Source: Polyangiaceae bacterium (lineage in GTDB: Bacteria > Myxococcota_A > Polyangia > Polyangiales > Polyangiaceae). From it: DNA of 64,000 nucleotides. Location: NCBI GenBank assembly GCA_016929495.1, contig JAFGIS010000449.1, forward strand, positions 1 through 64,000, read 5' to 3'. Positions 8,159 to 17,415 of the stretch are shown here, piece after piece. How positions within the stretch are numbered: the first letter of the stretch is position 1; the number at the start of each line of letters is the position of its first letter. Under the pieces are notes generated by a model that saw only the letters and a program-made list of their open reading frames with translations, ran no database searches and was not told the DNA's origin. The position numbers and the translations under genes were made by a program.

Positions 8159-8824
8159 CTACCAGCAGACCAAGCTGCCGCTGTAGCCGCACTCGGGACG
8201 CTGCGCAGACCCGTAGAGCGCGCCCATCCCGAGCCCGACGACCAGCCCAATCCCGGCACTGCCCCACGCCTGCCCACCTGTCTCCCATTCCCCGGCGGTG
8301 CGTCCGATGGTGGTGATGACGGCCAGCACACCAGGCACGGCCGTATTCATCGCGAACGCGCCGGCGTTGAAACGACCGTTGCTCCACTTGAACGTGTCCA
8401 GAAGGAAGATGCCGAGCCCCTGCCCGAACGCGGAAGAGGCCGCAAACGCGTGCGTCGAGAGCATCGCGTAGTCGGTGCAGCCCGGCTCGCCCTGGTTTTC
8501 TTCCGTGCAGCCGGGCCGAAGCCCACCGAACTGCTCCTTGAGCCACTGCTCGTTGAGCATAGCCAGAGCCGCCAGCGTCATGCTGGGCGCCAAGACGGAA
8601 GCGTGCCAACGTGCCTTCCAACCCACCGTGACTTCCGGATCGGCATAGAAGACGCGAGGCATCAGCAGTTCGATGCCCATGGCGGAGAGCGTCAGGACCG
8701 TCGTTGCGTCCTTCCAGCCTTGGCTACGCTCCGGCGGCTCCTCCTGCGCGCCAGCCGGCGCTGGGAGCAGCGCAACAGAGATCCCCAACAATGATGCAAG
8801 AGCGCCAGATGCAATCCATTTCAT
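8159..8824 (-). CDS. PAP2-superfamily membrane protein with degenerate active site
   Basis: 221 aa. A signal peptide ends at AGAQ, and several hydrophobic segments follow. The phosphatase signature is partly kept. K96-x6-R103-P104 matches KX6RP exactly. S123-T-H125 stands in for PSGH. GRTAGEW (R175) aligns with the third motif SRX5HX3D, but the nucleophilic His is Glu181 and the partner Asp is Gln185. The length and membrane pattern fit a small PAP2 protein (lipid phosphatase or undecaprenyl-pyrophosphate phosphatase type), yet catalysis by the usual route looks impossible. It begins 36 bp after the T6SS FHA gene stop on the same strand, so it is likely the last gene of the leftward T6SS operon. 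It may bind a lipid phosphate or act structurally (inference). Confidence 0.65.
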   Translation of the reverse strand: MKWIASGALASLLGISVALLPAPAGAQEEPPERSQGWKDATTVLTLSAMGIELLMPRVFYADPEVTVGWKARWHASVLAPSMTLAALAMLNEQWLKEQFGGLRPGCTEENQGEPGCTDYAMLSTHAFAASSAFGQGLGIFLLDTFKWSNGRFNAGAFAMNTAVPGVLAVITTIGRTAGEWETGGQAWGSAGIGLVVGLGMGALYGSAQRPECGYSGSLVCW

Positions 8825-8860
8825 TGAACTTTCCTCGGCACAACCGCGCGGGTGTGGCTA

Positions 8861-10177
8861 TTATCGCCAAGGCGGATCGGTTCGCAACCCCTGACCTTCG
8901 GCCTTCTTGCGACGCTGGTACTGTCGGTACGTTTCGGCGAAATCCTGGCCGAATATCACGGAGAACGCCTGGCGCTCGTCGGAAAGCCGCTCGAACCGCT
9001 GGCGGAATTCGGTCCACCGCGCACGGTACTTGGAGTCGAACACCCCTTTTGCCCCGCGCTCGGCGAGTGCCGCTTCGATGTTGTCGGGCGACAGCTCGTC
9101 CAGAAGCGCACGGACACCCTGCATCACCGCGTCGAGCAGTGCGACGTGGTGCAGCATCAGGTCAGCCAGGATCCCCTCGACGGCTTGGGGAGCATCGTAC
9201 GAGAGATCTCTCGGGTCGAGCAAAGCCATCGCGACGGATTCCGGATTGGTGGCCGCCTCGAGCGCAAAGGCCGAGGCCGAGCGATTCACGCTTCGCTGGG
9301 CGGCCAGGTCCAACGACGAGACGAACTGCACGTAGCCCTGCCGCAACGGAATGAAGCAGCGACAGAAGACGTCGACCGTGTCGTGGAGCTTGGTGATGAA
9401 CCGAGCCACTTCGCCGGTCGTCTCGAGCGGCCGGCCCGGCACAAGCGAGGCGGCGAGCTCTCGAAGCCCCTGGAGCGCCAGAAACTCGGGCGATACCTTC
9501 AGGAACTGCGTCCGCAGCTCGTCGACAGCGCGCTGCCCTCCTGCGAAGGGGCCGGCGCCGGGCGAGCCGCCTCCAACCGGCGCAGCGCCAGGCGGCAGAG
9601 GACCGGGTGGCGGTGCGCCTGATGGGGAGACACCACCTGGCAGCGGTTGAGGTGCGACCGGGGCATTTGAGGCGGCTGACGGGTACACACCCGAACCAGG
9701 TGCCCTCGGAGCGGCCGGGCTCTGCGATGCGGCGTTTGGGCCCTGCGGCGCTCGCGGATCCGGAGTCGCGCCGGGCTGGTTGGCGATATAGGCGAGGTTT
9801 CCGAGAACAACCCCACTCTTCATGGACTGGCGGATGGGAGCTTGCTCCTGGACGAACTCCATCTGCACCCAGATGCACCCGCTCAGAGCGAAGCGAAATC
9901 CCACGCTGGCCAGATCGACGCTCGAGTTGGCGTCGATGCGCGTCAGCTGGTTCGTGCCCGGCGCCGCGATGAAGACCCCGTTTCGGCTGCCGAGGTCCCT
10001 GATGCAGGGCTTGCCGTCCCGCTCCTCGATCCGGGCATGGAAGGAGGAGATCAACGGGTTCTGTGGCGAGAAGTCGTTCAGAGGGTTGCGGCCGATGCGG
10101 ATCGGAAAACAGGAGAATCGGTTCCTCTCCGACAGCACGGGCGTTTGGTCTGCCAGAAAGGCCCGAAGGGCGTACAT
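8861..10177 (-). CDS. tagH: T6SS-associated FHA-domain protein TagH/Fha
   Basis: The start was set at the ATG at 10177 (438 aa), which places a canonical FHA domain at residues ~20-95. It carries IGRNPLND (Arg30), SSFHARI (His47) and DLGSRNGVF (Asn66-Gly67), the phosphothreonine-binding loop set. A long proline/alanine/glycine linker follows (about 125-220). The C-terminal helical domain (from SPEFLALQGLRELAAS to the end) matches the type VI FHA C-terminal domain. FHA proteins receive a PpkA-phosphorylated partner and switch on secretion, or act independently of kinase. No PpkA kinase or PppA phosphatase gene is in this island. Longer in-frame starts only add sequence antisense to tagF. It follows tagF by 79 bp in the leftward T6SS operon. 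Confidence 0.88.
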   Translation of the reverse strand: MYALRAFLADQTPVLSERNRFSCFPIRIGRNPLNDFSPQNPLISSFHARIEERDGKPCIRDLGSRNGVFIAAPGTNQLTRIDANSSVDLASVGFRFALSGCIWVQMEFVQEQAPIRQSMKSGVVLGNLAYIANQPGATPDPRAPQGPNAASQSPAAPRAPGSGVYPSAASNAPVAPQPLPGGVSPSGAPPPGPLPPGAAPVGGGSPGAGPFAGGQRAVDELRTQFLKVSPEFLALQGLRELAASLVPGRPLETTGEVARFITKLHDTVDVFCRCFIPLRQGYVQFVSSLDLAAQRSVNRSASAFALEAATNPESVAMALLDPRDLSYDAPQAVEGILADLMLHHVALLDAVMQGVRALLDELSPDNIEAALAERGAKGVFDSKYRARWTEFRQRFERLSDERQAFSVIFGQDFAETYRQYQRRKKAEGQGLRTDPPWR

Positions 10178-10256
10178 GGTAGCCGATCCTACCGTGGCCC
10201 TGATTCCGTGGCCAGCAGAACCCCTGGCAGTCCTGGCAGTCGAGATTGCACTGGCA

Positions 10257-11228
10257 CTAGAAATCCCACGTATGTGCGGAGTGGAGCAGCTCGGCCACCG
10301 TGCTTCCGGAGATCTGTTGAGCACTGAGCCAACGCACAGCACCCTCTTCGGGCAGCTGCAGACGGTGGGGAGCGGTCGCGATGTCACAAATCTCGTCGCG
10401 ACTGCCCGTCGGCAGCCACAGCTCGGCCAGCGTGGCGTGTGGAAGCTTGCCCAGGGCCAGTATCATCGTGCCCTGGGTACCGTCATGCGACCAGAAGAAG
10501 GTCGGCACATTCGCTTTCCAGCCGGCGATGCAGCCCGCCCAGTCCAGCCAGAAGCACACCGCGGCGCCTCCCGCCAGACCGAGCGGCAGCCGCAGCGACA
10601 GGGGCGTCGAAGCCTCGTCGAGGCCACGACACGAGCGCACGGTCTCGCTCACCAGCGCGACCAGCTGCGCCGGGTTGATGCGATGGTCTTCTCCGAAGAT
10701 CATGCTCCAGAGCTCGTCGACGGGCAGGGTGCGTGTCCACTGCGCGTAGGAACCGAGGGCGTCGTCGAGATCGATCTCCGGCAACGGGGTCTGCGCAAGT
10801 TGGTAGGCGATGTTGGCGTTCGGGTCGGCCACCAACGACAGCACGAGCTGGCTGCAGACCTTCCAGCAAGGCTCGAGAACCAGAGGCATCACCTCGGGCG
10901 CAGCGAGCAGCTCAGCGGGAGCCATCAGCGGCATCGCCACGGTCAGCGGGAAACGACGGCCCGCACGATCCGAGCTCGGACCGAACGCTCCGACCAGCGC
11001 TGGCGTCTTCTTGCCCGGGGCGGCACGGTAGACAAAAGCCTGGACGCCGCCGGCGGTGTAGGCGTCGGCCCAACCCGAGCCGGCCCTGGCCTCGGCCCAT
11101 TCCACGTTGTGAGTGAGGAACGCATCGAAGCTGGTGAATTCCTGGCTGCGATTGCCGATGTTGATGAAGTCGCCGCGCGAGGGGTGCTTGCCAAGCACGC
11201 CCGGTGCACCCAACGAGATGCCGGTCAC
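10257..11228 (-). CDS. tagF: T6SS-associated protein TagF
   Basis: 323 aa from a GTG at 11228 that overlaps the TssM stop as GTGA, so it is translationally coupled. The N-terminus GAPGVLGKHPSRGDFINIGN is the TagF hallmark (G-K-x-P-x-x-G-D-F). The rest follows the DUF2094 pattern: WADAYTAGGVQAF, FPLTVAMPL, a middle helical region, and FWLDWAG followed by FWSH. TagF is a post-translational repressor or modulator of T6SS assembly and in some bacteria is fused to or partnered with the PppA phosphatase. The frame stays open far upstream, but that part is antisense to the conserved TssM sequence. It is followed by the FHA gene, which suggests a TagF/Fha control pair. Confidence 0.88.
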   Translation of the reverse strand: MTGISLGAPGVLGKHPSRGDFINIGNRSQEFTSFDAFLTHNVEWAEARAGSGWADAYTAGGVQAFVYRAAPGKKTPALVGAFGPSSDRAGRRFPLTVAMPLMAPAELLAAPEVMPLVLEPCWKVCSQLVLSLVADPNANIAYQLAQTPLPEIDLDDALGSYAQWTRTLPVDELWSMIFGEDHRINPAQLVALVSETVRSCRGLDEASTPLSLRLPLGLAGGAAVCFWLDWAGCIAGWKANVPTFFWSHDGTQGTMILALGKLPHATLAELWLPTGSRDEICDIATAPHRLQLPEEGAVRWLSAQQISGSTVAELLHSAHTWDF

Positions 11229-14200
11229 GGCTGCCTCGCCGCGGCGGCCGCTCCAACCGTGACTTCGGACGGGCAGTTGAAGCGTCTGAAGAAGTTCGCC
11301 GCGAAGGGGTGAACGGTCTTCGCCGGCTTGAAGTCGATGCTCACCGGCGGTTCGTTGCCGCGCGAAAGCGCCCACTTGGCAAGAAGGACGGGAACGCCAC
11401 CCGCCATGGTCCCCGTCGGCGCGACCCCGCCGTCCGCCAGCAACCGGAACAGACCGAAGTCTCCCATGCGAGGGATCTCGTCCTGGAAGCCTGCCCCCTT
11501 GACCTGGAGCGTCCCGCCCCGGGGGTCGCCCTTGCCCGGCCACGTGGTCGTAATCCAGCGCTCCGGTTCGTTGCGGTACCGGATAGCCTGTCCGTCCACG
11601 ATCAGCGTGGTCTCGGAGATACGAGCGCTCACCGAGTGCACCCTCACGGCGAACTTGACGCTCGGCTCCTGCCCATTGCCGAACACCGCATCCGTGATCT
11701 GTTGAGCCACGTTGAGACACGTCAAGAAATCCGCGCGGAACGGCATCGAATCGGCGGACGGCTTGGGCACGTAGCTTGAGCCCGATCGTTCGAGGCGGGC
11801 CTCGAAGGCCTTCTTGAAGAAGGTCCAGAACAGACCCGTTTGCGGCCGGAAGAAATCCGCGAACTCCGGGAGTGTCACCTCGGCCGGGACATCGCTGAAC
11901 GGATAGCGGGGCTTGATCTTGGTGCGGTAGACTTCCCAGACCTCGCTCTTCCAGTCGCCCGTGAGCTGTGCCAGGTCGGCGCGGACCACGCCGGCGCGGC
12001 TGCCACGGATCGGATTCATGAGCAGCGGCTCCACGACCATGCGCATTCTGCGGTCCATGCCGTTGAGCTGATGCTGCACGGCCACCGCCGTCCGCGACAG
12101 CTCCGCGCCGAACTCGTTGCCGGAGGCCTGCTGCGATTCGGCCAGTTGCGTGAGCGCGCCCTCGAGCGTGCTCAGATGCGTCAAGTATTGGCTCAAACCC
12201 GTGGGCGCCGCATCGGCTTTCTTTCCCACGCCACCGATGAACCGCAGCAGCGGATCGAAGTGCCGCTCGACGCTCGACACGGCGCGTTCGGGTGGTGCGC
12301 CGGCGTCCCCAGCATCGGCCCCGAGCCCCACCCTCTTCAACTTGTCCTGGAGCTTCTTCTGTCCCTTGGCCATTCCTTTCGCCAGAAGCTTCTCGAGGTC
12401 CGACACGGTCCCGATATCGAGCCGGACGTTCTCGGCGACCGTCCGGAACAGCCGAACGTACGGGCCGTCGCTTTCCGTCAGCACACGGAGCTCCTCGATG
12501 GCGCCTTCCATGTTCTCGGGGGGCGTGACCTCGAGACCACCGAGGAAGTCCGACCAGCGTGCCGTGTAGCGCTTGAAGTAGAGCTCGCGGAGCCGTTGGG
12601 CCGCGACATCCCTGGAGTCCTGTCTCTCCGAAGCCGCCTTGCCGAGCACCCAGGGCTCGAGCTCGAAACGGATGTCCGGCTCGTCGAGCAGCTTCCTGAT
12701 CTTCTCCCAGCCGAGGGCCGTGTACATGCCTGGCACCTCGACGTCGCCGCGTGTCGTCCAGTAGGGAGCCGCCGCCCCGACAAAGATGTTCTCTGGGCGT
12801 ATCGGGGGAGCCCCCTCGGCCGCTTCGACGAGCGTTGCGTACAGAAGCTCGTCGTAATCCAACGCCGCCAGACTGCCCTGAGCATTCGACAGAGCTGCCG
12901 CATCGACTTTCCACGCCCAGGACGACTTGTCGGCTACGAACGAATCGATGTAGCGCTTCGCGTGCGCAGCGAGCCTCTGCTGATCGGCCTCCGACTGCGA
13001 ATTGAACGCGCGCGCCCAGACCTCGGTGAGCCTCGGTATGGCATACTCGGGCTGCAGGTGAACGGGCTGGGTGAGCATGACGTAGAGCTTCACGTCCTGG
13101 TAGGCCGTCTGGAAGTTGCGCGGGTTGTTGCGCACCGTGTCGGCGATACCGCGCACGTCCGCAACGAGCTGCGTCTGTACCGGACCCTCCACCATTGCGC
13201 GCAGACGCTGCAGGTACAGCCCTCGCAGGCTGTCATGCAGCCGCGGCGCGGAGTACGGGCCGATCAAAGCACGGACCGAGAACTCGTTTCGCGCCTCTTC
13301 GAGTCGGACGTTCCGCTCCAGCAACAGGTCCAGCGCGTTGGCTGCGGCGACGGCTTGCCCGCTTCGCTCGAGCCCGCGTGCCTCGCGCACGTCGCGCTCC
13401 GTGGCTTGGACGAGCTTCGTGTTGGTGACGTAGCTCAATGCCGCCGGAGTGATCAGCACGAGTGCTGCGAGCACGGCGGCCCCGCCCCACAGAAACTGGT
13501 TGCGAGTACTGCGTCTCACCCGGCTCAGTGACCGCACCGCCAGGTGCCGGTCTGGAAACACTACTTTCGAAAACAGCTCCGTGACGAAGAAGCTCTGGGG
13601 TTCCGGACGCCGCCCCTCGGGCACGGCCAACATCCCGAGATTGAAGCCGCGCGCCATGTTTCCGATCACCCGATCCATCGAGCGCCCCGTCTGGGTCCCG
13701 CTCGAGAAGTAGAAGCCTCGGACGAACGGGGTCTCGGAGTACGGATTGGACCGGCACAGCTCCTCGATGAAGCGCGTGACAGGCTCCCGGAGCGGGGTGA
13801 ACTCGAGGGGGAATTGCAGCACCCTGGCGCGGACTTCCGGCTGCGGCTCGCGCGCCAGACGCTCGATCATTCGGGCATGCAGCACGCGAACCAAGGTATC
13901 GAATTCGGCCTCGACGAGCTGAGCCGGCTCCTGCAGCCGCTCGTCGTCGAGGCTGAAGCTCGCGCCCCAAGCCTGCGCGCGCTGCTGCTTCGTCAGGTCG
14001 CCGAAGAACTCCACGAAGCCCCCGAGCAGGTCCACCTTGGTGAAGAGCACGTAGATGGGCAACACCATTTCGAGACGGCTCATCAACTCGTCGGTGCGCG
14101 CGCGCAGCTGCCCCACCAGCTCGTGGAGTTGTTCCTCGCTCTGGGTCAGCAGGTCTTCCACGCTCACCGCGACCACGAGCCCGTCGAGCGGACGGTTCGA

Positions 14201-14779
14201 CCGGAATCGCCTCACCGTGGCGAGAAAGGTCATCCACTCTTCGCGATCGTCGTCCTCGGTAGCAAGCCGGCCGGCGGTGTCGAGCAGAATCGCGTTCTGC
14301 GAAAACCACCAATCGCAGTTGCGCGTCCCGGCCGTGCCACGCACCTTCGCATCCGATGCGCCTTGGGGCGTGATGAAGCCGAGGCCCGACTTGCTGAGCG
14401 CCGTGGTCTTGCCGGCGGCCGGTGGTCCGATGACCACGTACCACGGCAGTGCGTACAGCGCCGCCTTGCCGCCGCCACCGAGCTTGCTGCGCTTGAGGAT
14501 GTCCAGGGCGGCCTTCATCTGCGCCAGCAGCGCGAGTATCTCCGGACGGCGGTCGGGCCGCACCTGGTTGGCCTGTCTCTCGGCCTGGCGCAGAAGCTCA
14601 CGCTCGAGCGCCGCGGCGCGCAGACGCGCCCTCACGAATCGCACGATGAGTACAGTCGCCACGATCAGGACGATCGCAGCCGTGATCACCCCGGCAATCC
14701 AGAATGGAGCTTTGAGCAGCGCGAACACGGGCCACGTCACGGCGATCAGCAGAGCCCCAACGATGATCATCCACAGCAT
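11225..14779 (-). CDS. tssM: T6SS membrane-complex protein TssM (IcmF)
   Basis: 1184 aa, normal for TssM. Two hydrophobic segments sit at residues ~3-20 and ~28-47. A cytoplasmic NTPase-like domain has Walker A GPPAAGKTT (118-126) and a DTAGR-type G3 motif (LLDTAGRLA). A third membrane segment lies at ~427-447, followed by a long periplasmic part with the IcmF-related and C-terminal TssM domains. The periplasmic part contacts TssJ; the inner-membrane part pairs with TssL. Walker A is kept, so this is the NTP-binding class. It starts 10 bp after the tssL stop and its own stop overlaps the tagF start. Identity is sure. Confidence 0.95.
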   Translation of the reverse strand: MLWMIIVGALLIAVTWPVFALLKAPFWIAGVITAAIVLIVATVLIVRFVRARLRAAALERELLRQAERQANQVRPDRRPEILALLAQMKAALDILKRSKLGGGGKAALYALPWYVVIGPPAAGKTTALSKSGLGFITPQGASDAKVRGTAGTRNCDWWFSQNAILLDTAGRLATEDDDREEWMTFLATVRRFRSNRPLDGLVVAVSVEDLLTQSEEQLHELVGQLRARTDELMSRLEMVLPIYVLFTKVDLLGGFVEFFGDLTKQQRAQAWGASFSLDDERLQEPAQLVEAEFDTLVRVLHARMIERLAREPQPEVRARVLQFPLEFTPLREPVTRFIEELCRSNPYSETPFVRGFYFSSGTQTGRSMDRVIGNMARGFNLGMLAVPEGRRPEPQSFFVTELFSKVVFPDRHLAVRSLSRVRRSTRNQFLWGGAAVLAALVLITPAALSYVTNTKLVQATERDVREARGLERSGQAVAAANALDLLLERNVRLEEARNEFSVRALIGPYSAPRLHDSLRGLYLQRLRAMVEGPVQTQLVADVRGIADTVRNNPRNFQTAYQDVKLYVMLTQPVHLQPEYAIPRLTEVWARAFNSQSEADQQRLAAHAKRYIDSFVADKSSWAWKVDAAALSNAQGSLAALDYDELLYATLVEAAEGAPPIRPENIFVGAAAPYWTTRGDVEVPGMYTALGWEKIRKLLDEPDIRFELEPWVLGKAASERQDSRDVAAQRLRELYFKRYTARWSDFLGGLEVTPPENMEGAIEELRVLTESDGPYVRLFRTVAENVRLDIGTVSDLEKLLAKGMAKGQKKLQDKLKRVGLGADAGDAGAPPERAVSSVERHFDPLLRFIGGVGKKADAAPTGLSQYLTHLSTLEGALTQLAESQQASGNEFGAELSRTAVAVQHQLNGMDRRMRMVVEPLLMNPIRGSRAGVVRADLAQLTGDWKSEVWEVYRTKIKPRYPFSDVPAEVTLPEFADFFRPQTGLFWTFFKKAFEARLERSGSSYVPKPSADSMPFRADFLTCLNVAQQITDAVFGNGQEPSVKFAVRVHSVSARISETTLIVDGQAIRYRNEPERWITTTWPGKGDPRGGTLQVKGAGFQDEIPRMGDFGLFRLLADGGVAPTGTMAGGVPVLLAKWALSRGNEPPVSIDFKPAKTVHPFAANFFRRFNCPSEVTVGAAAAARQP

Positions 14780-14788
14780 CGAAAACCC

Positions 14789-15481
14789 TCAATCGAGCGA
14801 TCGGCCCTCGATGTGCTTCGCCCCCATCGCATCGAGGGACTGGTCGACGTTCGCGTTCACCAAGCGCTCGAGTCCCAACACGACCAGGATGGCCAGCACG
14901 AGTGAGCCAGCGACCACTGCGATCAGTGGCCAGTTTTTCGCCCGGCGGGCGGGCAGGCGGTCCGGTGGCTCGGCGCGCGGCCCCAGCTTCGGCCCCGCCG
15001 GAAAAGCCTTCGCGACGTGTTGTCGAGCTGCCTCGGTGAAGCCCGCCAGGGAGCGATGGTCTCCGCTGACGCCGTATGCACCGCGAAAACCAAGCACCAA
15101 GCAGAGATAGTAGATCTCGAGCGCCAGTGAGGCGCCTCCCTGCTGCATGAGGATCCTCATGCGATTGAAGAAGTTCTCGCCCGCGGTGTACTCGCGGTAC
15201 AGCTCCAGCTGCAGCGGGTGCCCCATCCACTCTCCGCGTCCCGGCCAGTTCGATTTGAGCACCTGCTCGTCGACGAACGCCACCAGCGCGTAGCGAGCCT
15301 CGGCCAAGTCGGCGTCAGGCAGCCCCGCCGCTCGTCCGCGACCGACCACGGCATCGAGCGCCGTGAAGATGCGCTGTCGCAGCTCGGCGGGTGACGGCAG
15401 ATTGGCCGTCTGCGGCAACTTGGCAGCCAACACCAACAGTTCGGCACAGCACCAGTAGAGCGATTGGGCCATGGCGCTCAT
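14789..15481 (-). CDS. tssL: T6SS inner-membrane protein TssL (DotU)
   Basis: The start at ATG 15481 overlaps the tssK stop as ATGA (230 aa); a longer frame start would intrude into tssK. It is a DotU-type helical cytoplasmic domain: LYWCCAELLVLA, then ARYALVAFVDEQVLKSNWPG, FFNRM and CLVLGFRGAYG. A single C-terminal membrane helix (NWPLIAVVAGSLVLAILVVL) and ~20 periplasmic residues follow. There is no peptidoglycan-binding OmpA-like extension. It is strikingly similar to the N-terminal half of the TssL-hydrolase fusion at 33.1-34.8 kb, so the two look like paralogues from a local duplication. TssL is part of the TssJLM membrane complex and docks the baseplate through TssK. Confidence 0.94.
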   Translation of the reverse strand: MSAMAQSLYWCCAELLVLAAKLPQTANLPSPAELRQRIFTALDAVVGRGRAAGLPDADLAEARYALVAFVDEQVLKSNWPGRGEWMGHPLQLELYREYTAGENFFNRMRILMQQGGASLALEIYYLCLVLGFRGAYGVSGDHRSLAGFTEAARQHVAKAFPAGPKLGPRAEPPDRLPARRAKNWPLIAVVAGSLVLAILVVLGLERLVNANVDQSLDAMGAKHIEGRSLD

Positions 15482-16827
15482 CGCACATGGGTGGACGACA
15501 CCGCGTACAGGTTCAGCGTCGAGCCAGCCCACTCACCCTCCTTGGGCAGATACAACGCCACCGTCGAGGAGCGAGCGACGTCCTCCCAGTAGGGGCCTTC
15601 CTTGTGCACTCGGAAGAAGCAGACGCCCGGCTTGACGGGCAGCGCGGCGGTCGGATGCCATTCGATCGAGAGCCTAATGCCGTGGCGCGCCTGCTTGACC
15701 ACATCGTACACCTGGTTCCAGCTCGCCATCTTGAGCAGCGCCGGAACGCGCTCGCGCACCAGGGCCTCGCTCATGTTCGAGGTCACGGCTATGAAGAGCT
15801 CCTGCCCCAGCAGACTCTTGTCCGTGAGCTTGCCGATGAACATGCCGTCGGGACGGTGCTCGAGCCCGATCTCGACATACGAGCGTTCGATGCCGCCAGG
15901 CAGCAGTCGGAGCACGGTGGCAAACAACGTTTCGAAGAGCTCGCCGAGCTCCAGGAAACTGAACTTCGGCACCGAGGAGGGATCGGCGTCCGGTGCGAAG
16001 CTGCAGAGCTTGCCGATGAGACCGGCGAGAACGACGTACGCTTCCTCGGGGTGCGTGTTCGGCGTGTCCAGAAGATGGCTGAGCTGAGGGATGACACCGT
16101 TGAGCGTATGCAACAGCCAGAACTTGCGCACCTCGGTGGCGTGGAAGTCGACCGCGTCCGACTGGCGCTGGCGACGTTCGCTCGCCAGCTGTGCTTGCCG
16201 CGCGACCACGCTCGCCAGCACGCGTCGCAGCCCATTCTCCAGAAAGGGCGCTGCCCGGAGGTCCAGAACCGGAGGCACGTACGTGTCCTGGATACGGAAC
16301 GTCCCGTTCTCCTGACGCAGGATGATGGCCACGCAAGTGGTGGCAAAACCGTCCCTGCGTTCGTCCCCGAAGAAGATCCGCAGATTCGGTTGTGCCCACT
16401 CGAGGTCCTGCGGTGAGCTGCCCGTGTTCACGTCGACCACCTGGCGGGTCATGCGAGTGTACCTGCGCACCGCCGGTTCTCCCTCGGAGCCGACCGCCGC
16501 AGAACCCTCGAGCTCGAAGGCAAGCCCGAGATAGACCTCGGTGCGGAGCGCGTCTGGAGGCAGCTTGCGCGGAGGCGGCACGGGAACGTCCGTGCCCTCG
16601 CCGCAGGAGACGCTCGTGCCGTCCGGCCAGATCGCGGCGAAGCGCTGAAGCTTGAACTCCCCGGCCGCGAACCCCCGCTCGTCGATCTTCAGCTCGGATA
16701 TCCCCCAGCCGAAGTGCGTGATGGCTCGTATGCGCGCACGCAGCAGCTCTTCGTGGTAGCGATCTTGCTGCTGCATGTGGTGTTGGCTCAGCAGCAGCCC
16801 TTCCATCCAGACCGGCTTCTTGGCCAC
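15478..16827 (-). CDS. tssK: T6SS baseplate protein TssK
   Basis: 449 aa, normal for TssK. The family start is clear: KKPVWMEGLLLSQHHMQQQD and then WGISELKID. The middle has RQENGTFRIQD-type sheath-proximal shoulder segments. The C-terminal head domain that contacts TssL/TssM ends in CFFRVHKEGPYWEDV and ALYLPKEGEW. It starts 3 bp after the tssJ stop and overlaps tssL by 4 bp. TssK trimers link the wedge complex (TssE/F/G) to the membrane complex and may bind effectors. Identity is sure. Confidence 0.95.
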   Translation of the reverse strand: MAKKPVWMEGLLLSQHHMQQQDRYHEELLRARIRAITHFGWGISELKIDERGFAAGEFKLQRFAAIWPDGTSVSCGEGTDVPVPPPRKLPPDALRTEVYLGLAFELEGSAAVGSEGEPAVRRYTRMTRQVVDVNTGSSPQDLEWAQPNLRIFFGDERRDGFATTCVAIILRQENGTFRIQDTYVPPVLDLRAAPFLENGLRRVLASVVARQAQLASERRQRQSDAVDFHATEVRKFWLLHTLNGVIPQLSHLLDTPNTHPEEAYVVLAGLIGKLCSFAPDADPSSVPKFSFLELGELFETLFATVLRLLPGGIERSYVEIGLEHRPDGMFIGKLTDKSLLGQELFIAVTSNMSEALVRERVPALLKMASWNQVYDVVKQARHGIRLSIEWHPTAALPVKPGVCFFRVHKEGPYWEDVARSSTVALYLPKEGEWAGSTLNLYAVSSTHVR

Positions 16828-16830
16828 GCG

Positions 16831-17415
16831 CTAGTCCCCTTCGTCCGCGTTCGTCTGGTTTTCCGTCGGCGCCGATTCGTCCGGCTTCGGCTCCGCAACC
16901 TGCTCCTCGACAGCGCGGCCTTCCCCGTCCTGGATCTGCATCCGGTCCAGGATGACCGGAATCGGCTTCGCGGAGGCACACGGCGGCGTGGTAGGAGGCG
17001 TCGGCAGCTCGTAGGTGACGAACCAGTCGTTGCCCTGCGGTTCTCGAAACAGAGCCACCAGCGCCACGACGTGAGCGTCGCGACTGCGCTTGATCGAGAC
17101 CGTCTCGGTCTTGCCGGGGAAGATCGTGTGTTCGGAGACGCCCTTCAGGTCCGTGGCCAGGATCTCCTTGTCCTTCTGCCACATCTCCTCGAAGGTCGCG
17201 TTTCGAAGTCGGGCGTCGCTCACCAGCTGGTAGACACGCACGATCACAGGACGGCCTTCGCCCTCGGTGCTCGGGTTGACGCGCGCCGTGGCGCTGATGG
17301 AGAGCTCGGTCTGGGGCGGTGGGCAACGCTTGGGGGGCGACTTGGCCGGCGGAGGCGACGCGGACGAGCACGCCGCCAGCGCCCCGACCAGCGCGGTCAG
17401 CAACACAGTTCTCAT
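16831..17415 (-). CDS. tssJ: T6SS outer-membrane lipoprotein TssJ
   Basis: 194 aa. The signal MRTVLLTALVGALAACSSAS has Cys16 as the lipid site. A proline linker follows, then the transthyretin-like TssJ domain: ELSISATARVNPSTEG, RPVIVRVYQLVSDARL and a late VVALVALFREP strand. There is a long acidic tail after ~residue 165 (EEQVAEPKPDES), longer than in most TssJ and of unknown use. TssJ anchors TssM to the outer membrane. It is the first gene of the leftward T6SS operon; its promoter should lie in the 360-bp gap shared with hcp. Confidence 0.9.
   Translation of the reverse strand: MRTVLLTALVGALAACSSASPPPAKSPPKRCPPPQTELSISATARVNPSTEGEGRPVIVRVYQLVSDARLRNATFEEMWQKDKEILATDLKGVSEHTIFPGKTETVSIKRSRDAHVVALVALFREPQGNDWFVTYELPTPPTTPPCASAKPIPVILDRMQIQDGEGRAVEEQVAEPKPDESAPTENQTNADEGD

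Noticed and set aside
11229-12914. Long open frame upstream of tagF on the minus strand
   Set aside because: It lies in a second frame over conserved tssM sequence and has no family resemblance; tagF starts at the coupled GTG.
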